From G965267425 sp965267425 (GTDB taxonomy: Bacteria > Bacteroidota > Bacteroidia > Flavobacteriales_E > Vicingaceae), in assembly GCA_965267425.1 (NCBI GenBank), contig OZ253959.1:1364001-1428000 (forward strand): a DNA stretch of 64,000 nt. The letters run 5' to 3'. The notes beneath the pieces are model-generated. The model saw only the letters and a list, made by a program, of their open reading frames with translations. It ran no database searches and was not told the DNA's origin. A program made the position numbers and the translations under genes. Shown here one piece after another: positions 44,206-54,300 of this stretch (position 1 is the stretch's first letter; every line of letters starts with the position of its first letter).

Positions 44206-44799
44206 ATGAATTCCGTAGAATCAAGAATCAAAGGTCAAACATACTCGTACGAGCAATTTATAACATGGGTAGAGCAGCTTGTGGATCAGGGAAAAACGTC
44301 CGGTGAAAATCAATCGGAAGATTTGGTTGCCTTTACGGCGTTGAATTTGAAAAGAATGCAAAGGATAGATAAAACGCTGAAATTGAATGATAATTTGATT
44401 CAAAAGTTAAGAAATGCCCAAAACCAGCAATGGTGGGTATTAACCGAAGCATGGTGTGGAGATAGTGCTCAAAGTTTGCCAATTCTAGCCGCAATGGCAA
44501 AAGCCAGTGAGGGGAATATCGATTTGAAAGTAATTCTTCGTGATGAACATCCTGAAATCATGGAAGATTACCTGACCAATGGAGGCAAATCCATTCCAAA
44601 AATGGTTGCATTTAATGAAAACAGTGAAGAATTGTTTACATGGGGACCAAGGCCTGAAACGGCCCAACAAATATTATTGGATTGGAAAAGTAATCCAAAT
44701 GGAAAAACCTGGGAAGAATTTGAACGAGAGTTGCATGCATGGTATGCTAAAAACAAGCAACAGGATGTTCAGAATGAACTGTTGGATTTGTTGACTTAA
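44206..44799 (+). CDS. Thioredoxin-like protein with a single active-site Cys
   Basis: A 197-residue cytoplasmic protein (no signal). The thioredoxin fold is visible in WWVLTEAWCGDSAQSLPILAAMA, LKVILRDEHPEIMEDYL and the cis-Pro loop SIPKMVAFN. The usual CxxC is WCGDS here, so only the first Cys is kept and disulfide exchange by the standard path is not possible. This is a known subgroup (Thioredoxin_9) with unclear role. It ends one base before the stop of the convergent RHS-tail gene. Confidence 0.85.
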   Translation: MNSVESRIKGQTYSYEQFITWVEQLVDQGKTSGENQSEDLVAFTALNLKRMQRIDKTLKLNDNLIQKLRNAQNQQWWVLTEAWCGDSAQSLPILAAMAKASEGNIDLKVILRDEHPEIMEDYLTNGGKSIPKMVAFNENSEELFTWGPRPETAQQILLDWKSNPNGKTWEEFERELHAWYAKNKQQDVQNELLDLLT

Positions 44800-44800
44800 A

Positions 44801-45754
44801 CTAACGCGGGACATTTTCAAGTACGGAGTGGGGTACAAATTCGCTGTTCTGAATTGCAAACTGTCCAAATTCACTCCTGTTTCTGAAATGACGACTTCCC
44901 TCTTGGTTAATCCATGTTCTCACAAAGTTTCTTTCAGCAGGGAAAAATTGACGATTCTGGTAGCGGTCAAAAATTTGACTGTGGTATTCAGTATTCCTAA
45001 ATTCAGCATGCATGAGTGTTTCACTATATAAAACAACTGGTCTGTCGTTGTGTCTTAGGAAAGATCGATAATGTGAAGATTGAACGTTTAACTCAGAAGC
45101 AGGCGTTCCAGCACGAATAACTTTGTATTCAGATGCGAAAATCTCAACATCATCTGGTACGTCACGAAATTTGATGCTTTCACTGGGGGATTTTCGATTC
45201 GTAAATTCTAATCCAGGTATTCTATTTCCAGATGCCCTTACAAAATGAGATGATTGGCAACCTAAACAATAAATGGATTTAACTGCCTTTCCTGTTGCTT
45301 GTTCAATTTCATGAGTTAAATCTCCATAATTCACGTGTTGGCTGAAATATTTTTCATTGAATACGGTCGAACCTATGCCATGTACATCGATGAATAGCCT
45401 TCCATCAAAAGCAACATCCTGATAAGGTAACAATGCATCTGGGTGCAAAAAAGGTTCCTTTCCATATTTTTGAAAGTTCTTAACCCGATTGAGATTTACG
45501 TCCTTATAGGATAATGGAATTACGGCATTAACATATGCCATTTCTTCATCTTTCACAAGGTTTAAATAGATGGGTTGTTTGCCATCGAGGTCCACTGAAT
45601 TGACCGGATCATTGTTAAATGATTCAAAGGGTGCGGAATTCATGTGCAATTCATCCGTTGATAAAAAAACGGCATGACTTGACAAATTCAAATCAAGAAA
45701 AATTGTTAACCATACAATTTGCTTGTAAAGAAATGAAGCAACTCTAATTTTCAT
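44801..45754 (-). CDS. Orphan RHS-core tail fused to a caspase-like domain (candidate)
   Basis: A 317-residue protein. Residues about 8-28 are a hydrophobic start, perhaps a poor signal. Residues 45-60, ESFNNDPVNSVDLDGK, resemble the end of the RHS/YD-repeat core (NNPVNxxDPDG). The next domain has LFIDVHGIGS (H125, G126) and, about 37 residues later, SIYCLGCQSS (C166). A hydrophobic strand before HG and another before GC is the layout of clan CD cysteine peptidases (caspase, gingipain, C80). RHS proteins normally carry over 1000 residues before this point, so the gene looks like an orphan toxin-tail. No immunity gene is seen. Function is inference. Confidence 0.6.
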   Translation of the reverse strand: MKIRVASFLYKQIVWLTIFLDLNLSSHAVFLSTDELHMNSAPFESFNNDPVNSVDLDGKQPIYLNLVKDEEMAYVNAVIPLSYKDVNLNRVKNFQKYGKEPFLHPDALLPYQDVAFDGRLFIDVHGIGSTVFNEKYFSQHVNYGDLTHEIEQATGKAVKSIYCLGCQSSHFVRASGNRIPGLEFTNRKSPSESIKFRDVPDDVEIFASEYKVIRAGTPASELNVQSSHYRSFLRHNDRPVVLYSETLMHAEFRNTEYHSQIFDRYQNRQFFPAERNFVRTWINQEGSRHFRNRSEFGQFAIQNSEFVPHSVLENVPR

Positions 45755-45825
45755 TTAGGTAAAAATCTACGATTTATATGGACTGGGAATTGACAAAAAA
45801 TGAATTATTGAAATACGAAAAACAC

Positions 45826-45945
45826 TCATTGTTTACAGGAAAAATAAGATAATCTGGTTCCAATGGGAGAATTGGCCTTGATCTGTCCTTGTTGGTCAAT
45901 ATGCCGTAATGTAATTTTAACTCGGGTTCTGCTTTCTTTTGTCAT
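45826..45945 (-). CDS. Possible 39-aa small ORF upstream of RHS-tail gene
   Basis: ATG at 45945 (MTKESRTRVKITLRHID...), stop at 45826-45828, preceded by a purine-rich CAAAGAG. The composition is that of coding sequence and the sequence is not repeated elsewhere in the window. It may be a small protein, a leader or the remains of a larger gene. It is on the same strand as the RHS-tail gene and ends 72 bp before it. Low support. Confidence 0.25.
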   Translation of the reverse strand: MTKESRTRVKITLRHIDQQGQIKANSPIGTRLSYFSCKQ

Positions 45946-46043
45946 CTCTTTGCTCTAGTTTGAGCTCAGAGGTGATTTTTTTTGTGCCGATTTTTAGGAA
46001 ATACTATATTCGATTCTTCAAGATTTAGAATATCGATTGAATT

Positions 46044-46670
46044 ATGACTTCATTTGATGGACATCCAACAGATTGGTTTGAGGAATTATACAAAGATGCC
46101 GATGTTAGCGGTAGTGGAGTTCCCTGGTCACACATGACTATTCACCCTCATTTTGAAAGATGGTTAGCTGACAATCCACTTAATGGTCGTGGTAAGAAGG
46201 CTCTGGTTGTGGGATGCGGCATGGGAGATGATGCCATTGAACTTGAAAAACTTGGTTTTGATGTTACGGCGTTTGACGTGTCACCAACCGCTATAGAATT
46301 CTGCAAAGAACGATTCCCCGAAAGCAAAGTTTCTTTTGAGGTGGAAGACTTATTTCTATATCCTCAGGAGTGGCTAAATGCCTTTGACTTTATTTTAGAA
46401 ATATATACCATTCAAGCATTACCGCCGGAATATGAAGAGGTGGTTATTGATAATATTTGTGGTTTCCTCAAATCCTCAGGTAATATGTTGGTAGTTGCCG
46501 GAGTGAGGGAGGAGGAAAGATCTTTGCGCAATGGACCACCTTGGTTATTGACACCCGAACATCGTCAACGATTCATGAAAAATGGACTGCTGGTGCAGCA
46601 GTCAGAAGATATTTTTGGACCGGGAGAAGATTACAATCATACTTTCATCACCTACTTCATGAAAAAATGA
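46044..46670 (+). CDS. TPMT-like SAM-dependent methyltransferase
   Basis: A 208-residue protein. The N-terminal WFEELYKDADVSGSGVPWSH is the usual WxxxY...G...PW lead of thiopurine methyltransferase-like proteins. Motif I is ALVVGCGMGDDAIELEKLG, motif II VTAFDVSPTAI, and motif IV FDFILEIYTIQALP. RNGPPWLLTPE follows near the end. Such enzymes methylate thiols, halides or small molecules. It overlaps the next gene by 4 bp (ATGA), so it is coupled to a large membrane protein. Confidence 0.85.
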   Translation: MTSFDGHPTDWFEELYKDADVSGSGVPWSHMTIHPHFERWLADNPLNGRGKKALVVGCGMGDDAIELEKLGFDVTAFDVSPTAIEFCKERFPESKVSFEVEDLFLYPQEWLNAFDFILEIYTIQALPPEYEEVVIDNICGFLKSSGNMLVVAGVREEERSLRNGPPWLLTPEHRQRFMKNGLLVQQSEDIFGPGEDYNHTFITYFMKK

Positions 46671-48964
46671 AGCCACGCCGAACCAACATGATACTTTGGT
46701 TTTGGGCTATCATCATTTCCATTCTCACGTTTGGAACGTTTAACACAGATTTATTTCCAGGGATTGATCCATCGTATCAGTGGGCATTAAATTATTTGTT
46801 TGCTTACGATAGGGAATACCTGTCCCTTTTGAATTTTCAGTTTGGACCATTGGGTTTTTTGATGTTTCCAAAGCCCATAGGTAATAATCTTGCCATTGGA
46901 ATCTCTGCGTACTTTTTCTTGAAGACTTGTTTTGTTTGGTTGTGCTTAAAGACTTGCCAACGATTCAATGTCAGGCGATTTTGGACGTATTTTATCGCTA
47001 TTGTCTTAAGCAGTATTTCCGGTCTTCCATTACTGTTTTTTGGGTGCTGTGCCTTTTTGATCTTATTGTCCTTGAATGGAAATTCTTTTTGGCTGTACAT
47101 AGCTGTGTTATTGGCCGTTGTTGGTTTGTTTATTAAATCTTCGATAGGTGTAATCTGCCTTTCCATGCTTGGGATGCATGTCATCTTAAAATTTTATGAT
47201 CAAAAAAATGTAAAAGAACTTTTGAAAATTACATTGATAGGATTGGCAGCGCTTTTACTTACTAGTTCAATTTTACTGAATGGACCAACGGCATTCGTTT
47301 CTTATTTGTTAACGGTTACTAAGTTATCTGGTGCTTATTCCTCATCTTTTTCACAATTTCCAGATAATAATTGGTTGCTCTTAACTGCCTATTTACTGAT
47401 TGTCACCATTGGTGTCTATCATATGCGAAGCCGATGGGATAAAACATATTGGCCCATATTGCTATTGCCATTGTTTGCTACCTGGAAACATGCGATGGGA
47501 AGAGAAGATCCTGGTCATTATTATTCCTTAGTGTATTTCACTGTATTGTTTTGGGCTTTATTCATTATTCATTCAAGTAAGGGTAGAACGAAGTTGATGT
47601 TGGCGGTTGTGGTATGTGTTGGATTATTACATGCTAATTATGAACAAATTTGGGGCAAACGCTCATATGATTTTGTCAGGATAAACACGGAAGCATTTCA
47701 ACAACAAGTCTTGAATTTCGCTTGGTTTGAGAACAAAGCGAAACAAGTAAATGACAGCACGCTGCAGCAATTGAAATTGCAAGATGCTTTGCTTAAGCGA
47801 ATTGGTGATAAAAGTGTAGACGTTTATCCCTGGCAATTGCTCTATTTACCTTCGAATGAATTGAATTGGCAACCAAGAACCACATTGCAATCGTTAACAT
47901 TTTCAAGTTGGTTTGATACCCAAAGTGCTGCATCATTGAAAAAACAAGCACCTGATTATCTATTGTGGCACTGGACGAAAGATAGGTTTGGTGGCGATTT
48001 TGGTTCCATAGATCGGCGTTATCAGTTGAACGATGATCCGCGTACATTGGCAGTATTGTTTGAAAATTATAGTTGCGTTGATGTTTGGGAAAAAGGAATA
48101 GTACTTAAGAAGCGACAACTTCCGTTAAAGACATCAAACACCATTGTCAAAATTGAGGACATCAAATGGAATCAGTGGGTCACACTTCCCAATGATGGTA
48201 ATCTCAAAGGTGAATTAGAAATTCATGCTTCCTTATGGGGTAAGGTAGTTGGATTTTTGTACAAAGAACCAGCTATATTTATTTCTTACCGTCTGGAAAA
48301 CGGGCAAGAGGTTTCATACAGAATGTTGAGGTCTGCTGCCAAGGATGGCTTGTGGTTGAATCCATTGAGAAGATATTTTTTTGAAGCATCAGAACAGCAA
48401 GTTGTGGCATTTAAAATTTCAACGGAATACGAAGATCAATTTCAAGAACACAGTGCCTTGAAATTTGTGAGTGTACAGATGGAGGAGGGTGGAACCTTAT
48501 TTTCTAACCTTTTAGACAATTGCCAATCATTTGTATCGAAAGAAACATTCCAATTGGTGAAAAAATCGGACTCTTTGTTTTGGACTAATCAAACCTTGGC
48601 GATGGATTCATTGGATTTCGCGGAAAAAATGATACAAGAGGCCAATGGTCAATCAGAATTATTAAGTGTCCTACCTTCGAAAAATGACCCGGTTTCTATT
48701 CGAGTGGCATTGGATGTGTCGGAGAAAACTGCAAAATCCGGAGCTGATTTTATCGTTTCTGCAATTTCAAATGAGAATGAGCACTTTTGGAAAGCTTTAA
48801 AATTGAATGTACTGAACAGCACAATACAGCAATGGAATTCGCTTTCATTCAGTGTTGATATTCCAGAAAAAAATAGGGGAGATGAACTGAGGATCTATGT
48901 GAACACGAAAGCTGATCCTTTGGTTTTCAGGAATTTAAAAGTTGACTTGATTGATATTAAATAG
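46667..48964 (+). CDS. Large polytopic membrane protein, glycosyltransferase-like
   Basis: A 765-residue protein when started at the ATG at 46667, inside the ATGA overlap with the methyltransferase. The longer frame from 46541 is antisense-like overlap with the methyltransferase and is rejected. About 10-11 membrane helices fill residues 10-390, and an extra-cytoplasmic, beta-rich domain of about 370 residues follows. The early loop FNTDLFPGIDPSYQWALNYLFAYDREYL has the acidic cluster found in C-type membrane glycosyltransferases, but I see no firm family match. Likely lipid-linked sugar transfer or another envelope job. Confidence 0.7.
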   Translation: MKPRRTNMILWFWAIIISILTFGTFNTDLFPGIDPSYQWALNYLFAYDREYLSLLNFQFGPLGFLMFPKPIGNNLAIGISAYFFLKTCFVWLCLKTCQRFNVRRFWTYFIAIVLSSISGLPLLFFGCCAFLILLSLNGNSFWLYIAVLLAVVGLFIKSSIGVICLSMLGMHVILKFYDQKNVKELLKITLIGLAALLLTSSILLNGPTAFVSYLLTVTKLSGAYSSSFSQFPDNNWLLLTAYLLIVTIGVYHMRSRWDKTYWPILLLPLFATWKHAMGREDPGHYYSLVYFTVLFWALFIIHSSKGRTKLMLAVVVCVGLLHANYEQIWGKRSYDFVRINTEAFQQQVLNFAWFENKAKQVNDSTLQQLKLQDALLKRIGDKSVDVYPWQLLYLPSNELNWQPRTTLQSLTFSSWFDTQSAASLKKQAPDYLLWHWTKDRFGGDFGSIDRRYQLNDDPRTLAVLFENYSCVDVWEKGIVLKKRQLPLKTSNTIVKIEDIKWNQWVTLPNDGNLKGELEIHASLWGKVVGFLYKEPAIFISYRLENGQEVSYRMLRSAAKDGLWLNPLRRYFFEASEQQVVAFKISTEYEDQFQEHSALKFVSVQMEEGGTLFSNLLDNCQSFVSKETFQLVKKSDSLFWTNQTLAMDSLDFAEKMIQEANGQSELLSVLPSKNDPVSIRVALDVSEKTAKSGADFIVSAISNENEHFWKALKLNVLNSTIQQWNSLSFSVDIPEKNRGDELRIYVNTKADPLVFRNLKVDLIDIK

Positions 48965-48974
48965 AAGGCAAAAA

Positions 48975-49008
48975 AAACGGAAAATCAAGGTTATTTGACT
49001 TCCCGTTT
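48975..49008. terminator. Imperfect bidirectional hairpin between convergent genes
   Basis: Outer stem AAACGG/CCGTTT plus an inner TCAA/TTGA stem with a bulge, flanked by A-rich sequence on the left. It lies between the stops at 48964 and 49035 and can serve both strands. The right flank has no clear T run, so it is better for the minus-strand gene. Confidence 0.5.
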
Positions 49009-49034
49009 CATACCTAATCTATTCTAAATTCACT

Positions 49035-49292
49035 TTAGCTTTTTGTGCTTTTGCTATCTGAACTATTTGAATTCGAAGATTTCGATTTCTTAGTTGAATC
49101 TGAGTTTTCAGATTTCTTGGCATCAGCTTTACAGCATTTTTTAGTTTCTCCCTTTTTACAGGCTTTTTCGCAGCTTTTTCCTTTTTCACACTTTTCACAA
49201 GGTGCAGGTTCGGCTATATTGGATTCCATTGCAAAAGAAGAAATTGCAACCATAAACATGGAAACAAAAGACAATAACATCAATTTTTTCAT
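49035..49292 (-). CDS. Small exported Cys- and Lys/Ser-rich protein
   Basis: An 85-residue protein with a signal peptide cut after about residue 21 (SSFA). The mature part has CEKCEKGKSCEKACKK and a later CC, six Cys within about 25 residues, then a Lys/Ser tail (KSSNSNSSDSKSTKS) of low complexity. Such a Cys-Lys peptide in the periplasm may bind a soft metal ion or be a structural peptide. No family recognised. The ATG is well placed and the codon use is like its neighbours. Confidence 0.7.
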   Translation of the reverse strand: MKKLMLLSFVSMFMVAISSFAMESNIAEPAPCEKCEKGKSCEKACKKGETKKCCKADAKKSENSDSTKKSKSSNSNSSDSKSTKS

Positions 49293-49649
49293 AATCTACT
49301 CTTTTGTTCAAATATACTACGAACGTGCGTTACAATTCGTTAACAAAAGTTAAATTAATCAATTTTTGGCGCCAATTGTACCAGTTAGCATTCAAATAAT
49401 CGTCATTATTATATATACCCTAGACTAGGTAATTTTCAAAAAATCCAAATTCTTGAAAAGTGCCACATTTCCTGATTACAGACGTTATGCATACCTTATT
49501 GTGAATTATTAATGCATATTTAAGAAGCTTATTTTATGAACATCGATATCTTTGCATAGCTTTTGAGCTTATGAATACGTAAGGAAGATATATAAAAGGA
49601 ATGTGTAATTTCTTTTAAATAATAGACGAAACAACAATTGACAATCCGT
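49293..49649. other. Non-coding stretch, 357 bp
   Basis: AT-rich. Holds a -7-type box TATCTTTG at 49547-49554 for the desaturase gene (listed separately) and a short inverted repeat CCTAG-A-CTAGG near 49418-49428. No ORF and no tRNA-like cloverleaf was seen. Confidence 0.6.
49547..49554 (+). promoter_or_regulatory. Candidate -7 box of the desaturase gene
   Basis: TATCTTTG fits TAnnTTTG. Start of transcription would be at about 49561, giving an untranslated leader of about 90 nt before the ATG at 49650. No TTG lies 19-21 bp upstream, so this is weak. Confidence 0.35.
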
Positions 49650-50773
49650 ATGCGAGGAAAAGAAATAAAATTATTTACGGGACATAAATTTTCAAGAGAA
49701 ATGGATAAGGAGTTTACTAAGACTCTTAAATCCAGGGTGAATGAATATTTTAAAATGAACAATATTAGCAAGCACGCTAATGCAAATATGGTTGTGAAAA
49801 CGTTGTTCATGCTTTCACTTTATTTTGTTCCTTATTTTTTAATGATTTTTGGCGTCGTTCAAAACCCTTGGCTCATTTATTCTATGTGGCTTATCATGGG
49901 ATTGGAATGGCAGGAATTGGTATGTGCATTATGCATGATGCAAATCACGGTGCTTACTCAAAGTATCCGCGACTAAATAAAATTTTAGGGTATACCATGA
50001 ATTTGATTGGTGCGAATGCCAATAATTGGAAAATTCAGCACAATGTGTTGCACCATACCTACACCAATATTGCGGAAGTAGATGAGGATTTAAATACACC
50101 CTCCTTGTTGAGATTTGCCCCTTCTAAAGATTACCGAAAAATTCACAGATTTCAGCATTTATATGCTTGGTTCTTTTATGGAATCCTGTCACTCAACTGG
50201 GTTACGTTTAAGGATTTCAAGCAAATGCGAAGATATCGTACCATGGGCTTGTTGAATAAGGGGAAAAGCAATACCAAAAATTTGATTGACTTGCTGATAT
50301 GGAAGTTAATCTACTATTCTTATATCATCGTTATTCCGTTGATTGTTCTTCCAACCCCTTGGTGGTTAGTGGTATTAGGATTTGTGAGCTTACATTTTGT
50401 CACGGGTTCTGTACTTAGTATTATATTTCAAGCAGCACATGTGATGCCTGACATACAGTTTCCTTTGCCCAATGAAGAAGGAAATATTGATAACAATTGG
50501 ACAGTTCATCAATTGTTGACTACTACGAATTTTGCTTCAAAAAGTAAGGTGTTTTCCTGGATGATCGGAGGATTGAACTATCAGGTAGAACATCATTTAT
50601 TCTCGAATATATGCCATGTGCATTATCCGAGAATTTCCAAAATTGTGGCAGAGACTGCCAAGGAATATGGAGTACCTTACAATATGGAAGGAAGTTTTGT
50701 TCGTGTGATTGGTAAGCACATTCAATTACTTAAAGATTTAGGTAGATCGCAAGATTACCTTAAAATGGCCTAG
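49650..50773 (+). pseudogene. Fatty acid desaturase, frameshifted
   Basis: The N-terminal part (MRGKEIKLFTGHKF ... WLIYSMWLIMG) and the C-terminal part (GIGMAGIGMCIMHDANHG ...) are in two frames that meet at the GGG of 49898-49900. Adding one G would join them into a normal 374-residue protein. The three His boxes are in the second part: HDANHG, HNVLHHTYTN and QVEHHLF, the pattern of front-end/acyl-CoA desaturases with cytochrome b5-independent acceptors. Membrane segments surround the boxes. Either the strain has lost the enzyme or the base is a sequencing error in a short homopolymer. No slippery site is seen. Confidence 0.82.
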
Positions 50774-50797
50774 TACTCTTTTCCGACTTATTTCGAA

Positions 50798-50998
50798 TTA
50801 ATAGGAAGTCACTGGTTGGGCAACAACCACCGTGTCCACCGATGGATTGAGAATCTGCTTCATCTTAATTTCATGTTGCTCTGAGCGCTCTTTTTTGTCA
50901 AGCGTCTTTGCGGTTGTTTTTATCATACCACCAAGTATTCCAGGTAACATAAAGGCCAAGCAGATGGCTATGGCGGTAAAGATGATGTTTCTCTTCAT
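50798..50998 (-). CDS. Small membrane-anchored protein, 66 aa
   Basis: One hydrophobic N-terminal segment (residues 4-24, IIFTAIAICLAFMLPGILGGM) and a short charged tail (TLDKKERSEQHEIKMKQILNP) with a hydrophobic end. ATG at 50998. Nothing in the sequence shows a family. It sits alone between two plus-strand genes and may be a real small membrane protein, with moderate support only. Confidence 0.45.
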   Translation of the reverse strand: MKRNIIFTAIAICLAFMLPGILGGMIKTTAKTLDKKERSEQHEIKMKQILNPSVDTVVVAQPVTSY

Positions 50999-51353
50999 GA
51001 TCAGTTAGCAGTAGAACGCATTTACAAATGATATAAAGGAGTTATTCTTTATATTGCATAAATACGTTTACCATTTCATTTGGTTTCATCAAATGGATTA
51101 ATTTTTGATTAATTTTTCCTTCCGCCACATCCAATATTTAGTAGTTCTACATTTCGTACTCCAACATATTAGAGATACCCATTTATTTCAATGCAATCGA
51201 TTTATTTAGGGATGACTCTTATTGCGTTGAAAATCAAATAAATAACAAATATTTTCAATGCAGATTTAGTTTTGGCACCGCGGTTGCTAACACAGGTGAA
51301 GTGATCGCTTTGAATAATTCTTAGTGATAATATTATTAACCAAATCAAACATT
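50999..51353. other. Non-coding stretch, 355 bp
   Basis: AT-rich upstream region of the large T9SS gene. It holds a -7-type box TAGTTTTG at 51267-51274, about 80 bp before the ATG at 51354, but without a clear -33 element at the usual distance. No ORF or RNA gene was recognised. Confidence 0.55.
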
Positions 51354-54300
51354 ATGCTCAAATCTCTACTAAGATTGAATAACTATGTTGGGAAGAGTAT
51401 TGTAGGTCTGTCATTGGCAGGTTTATGCTTTTTCCCTGGTTCTTCGTTTGCCCAATTGGCAGGAGGAACGTATACAATTAATTCAGGGGCCGCTACAGGT
51501 GGTACCAACTATAATAACTTTACAGACGCTGCTCTCGCTTTGGGAAGTGGTATCTTAGGTGACGTTACGTTTAACGTCGTTGCCGGTTCTGGTCCTTACA
51601 CGGAGCGTCTGGTTCTTCCTAACATTCCAGGAACTGGTCCTGATGGAATCGGAGGATTTAACTACGTAACCTTTAATGGTAATGGAAATACATTGCAGTA
51701 TGCTGCAACTTCTTCCACTGCCCGTAGTACAGTATTCTTTGATGGAATGGATTATGTAATCCTTGATAGTTTAACTATCAAAACTACAGGTACTTCTTAT
51801 GGATGGGGTATCCACTTCTACAATCAATCTAACAACAACATTGTTAGAAATTGTACAATTGATTGTGGTACTTCAACTAGTTCTAACTTCAACGGTGTGA
51901 TCATGTCTGGTTCTACCTCATCGTACTTTACTTTTGGAAACTCAGAGGACTTGACATTTGAAGACAATACATTCGAAGGTGGATATCATGGTGCTCGTAT
52001 TTACGGAGCTGGAACGGCGAACTTCCGAAACGGTTATACGTTTACAGGAAATTCTTTCTCTTGTTATTACTATGGTATTTACACCTATTATACTGGTGAT
52101 GTTATTGTTCAGGACAACTATTTTACCAAGGATCCTTCCTTTAGTTCTGTATACGGATACAACTGTTATATAGGATACTCCAGTAACATTGATGTACAAC
52201 GAAACGTATTTGCGAAATCAGGGTATGCTGGTTTGTACATGAGATATGTGAATAGATATAACATTCCAACTGCAAACTCTGTTGTAGCAAACAACATTGT
52301 AGAAGGGGAGTGGATGGGAACATCAACTCGTTACGGAATCTACATGTATTATGTAGATAACTTGGATTTTGTTTACAACAGTGTTAACATTAATCCAGCA
52401 GGTTCTGGAACACTTTACGGTGCATACTATTACTATTCCAATGCTGCTTTTCAAAACAACTCATTCCGATTAGAAGGAACGGGTACTGTGAACATGGTGT
52501 TCTCTTTTGGTTCTACAGGAACATTTGATAACAACAACTTCTGGACAGAAAACACTGGAGCACGTTACTACTGGTCTGGAACGTATTATTATTCTTGGGC
52601 TAACTTCCTTTCAGGATCTAGCACAAATGCTAATTCGTTGTTTACCGATCCAGATTATACGTCTGATACAGATCTTTTCCCATTGAGTGCAACACTTGAC
52701 GGAAATGCAACTCCTGTTAGCGTGACTACGGATTTTACAGGCGCAACTCGTAATGCAACTACCCCTGATATTGGAGCATTCGAATATACTCCTCCTCAAG
52801 ATGACGCAGGTGTTACAGCTTTGATTCAGCCAGTTGCTGTTTGTCCTGATACCAACACAATTGTTGTATTGGTGAAAAATGCAGGAGCACAGCCTTTGAC
52901 TAGCTTTGATGTATATTATGCTGTAACAGGTGGTACTTACACTGGTGTTACACAAGGTCCTGTTTCTGTGAGTGGCACAAACATTATTCCTGGTGGAGAC
53001 ACAGCTATTACGTTGAGTACGTCTTTTATCATGGCTGGAAACACCACATATTCTATCCAGGCATGGACATCTAATCCAAATAATACTACTGATAACAGAA
53101 TGTCCAATGATACGTTGACTATCGATGCTGAAACTGCATTGAATGGAGTTTATACAATTAACCCAACTGGTTCAGGAGCAACTAACTATACATCATTTAC
53201 TGATGCGATTACTGCTTTGAATACTTATGGTGTTTGTGATCACGTTACATTTGATGTAACTGCTGCTACATACAACGAACAAGTAGTTATGGGAGCTGTA
53301 ACAGGTGCAAGCGATGCTGCAACCATTACTTTCCACCCGGATCCAGCAAACACTTCACCAGTTGAATTGGAGTGGAACTCAACTAGTTCAACTAACAACT
53401 ACACATTGATGTTGGATGGTTCTGATTGGGTAACATTTGATGACATTACTATCAAGTCTTTGAACAATTCATATGCTACTACTGTTTATTTGAACAATGA
53501 TGCAACAAACAACACATTCATGAATTGTGATTTGACTGCACCAACCGGAGCAACATTGTGGCCTGGTTACAACGTTCAGCTTTATGGAGCAGATGCTGAG
53601 TACAACACATTTGAGAACAACAACATTGCAAATGGATACTACGGAATCTATGCATATGGATATGGAGGTAATACAACAGATTTCCCACATGGTAATGTAT
53701 TTGATGGAAATAATATCACTGAAGCTTTTTATTACGGAGCTTATTTGTACTACCAGGAAGAATCAGTATTTAATAACAACATCATTCATTCATCTAACGC
53801 TAACAATTATGGACGAGCTATGTATGGATACATGTTCTATTCAAACAGCTTCGAAATGATTGGAAATGATGTACAATGGCCATCTAATTATTGGGGTGTT
53901 TATGTGTATATGGGCGGAACGGCTTCAGAACATGCAACCATTGCCAATAACTTGATCCACATTGGAGATTCTACTTCTACTATTGGAACAACAACATATG
54001 GACTTTACTTCTACGGAGGTTTTGCCGATATCGTTTACAATACAGTAGTTGCAGAAGGAAATGCTGGATATGCTGCATACCTGGGTGGTGGATTGAACAA
54101 GCTGCACAACAACATTTTGTTGGCTGCTAACTCTTCATTGTCAAGCTTATACTTAAATGGATCTTATGCACTTATCGAATCTGATTACAATGCGTTCTCA
54201 GGAGACGGTGCAATAGCACAAGGCTCTAATACTTTGTCTGATTGGCAAAACAATTCAGGATTTGACGCCAACTCAATAGAACCACAAGGCTTGTTTACAA

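Noticed and set aside
46541..46666. Longer start for the membrane protein at 46667
   Set aside because: The extra 42 residues are an out-of-frame reading of the methyltransferase gene end; the ATGA overlap start gives a normal membrane protein.
49868..49910. Programmed -1 frameshift in the desaturase
   Set aside because: No X-XXY-YYZ slippery heptamer and no downstream pseudoknot are seen; a lost G in a G run explains it better.
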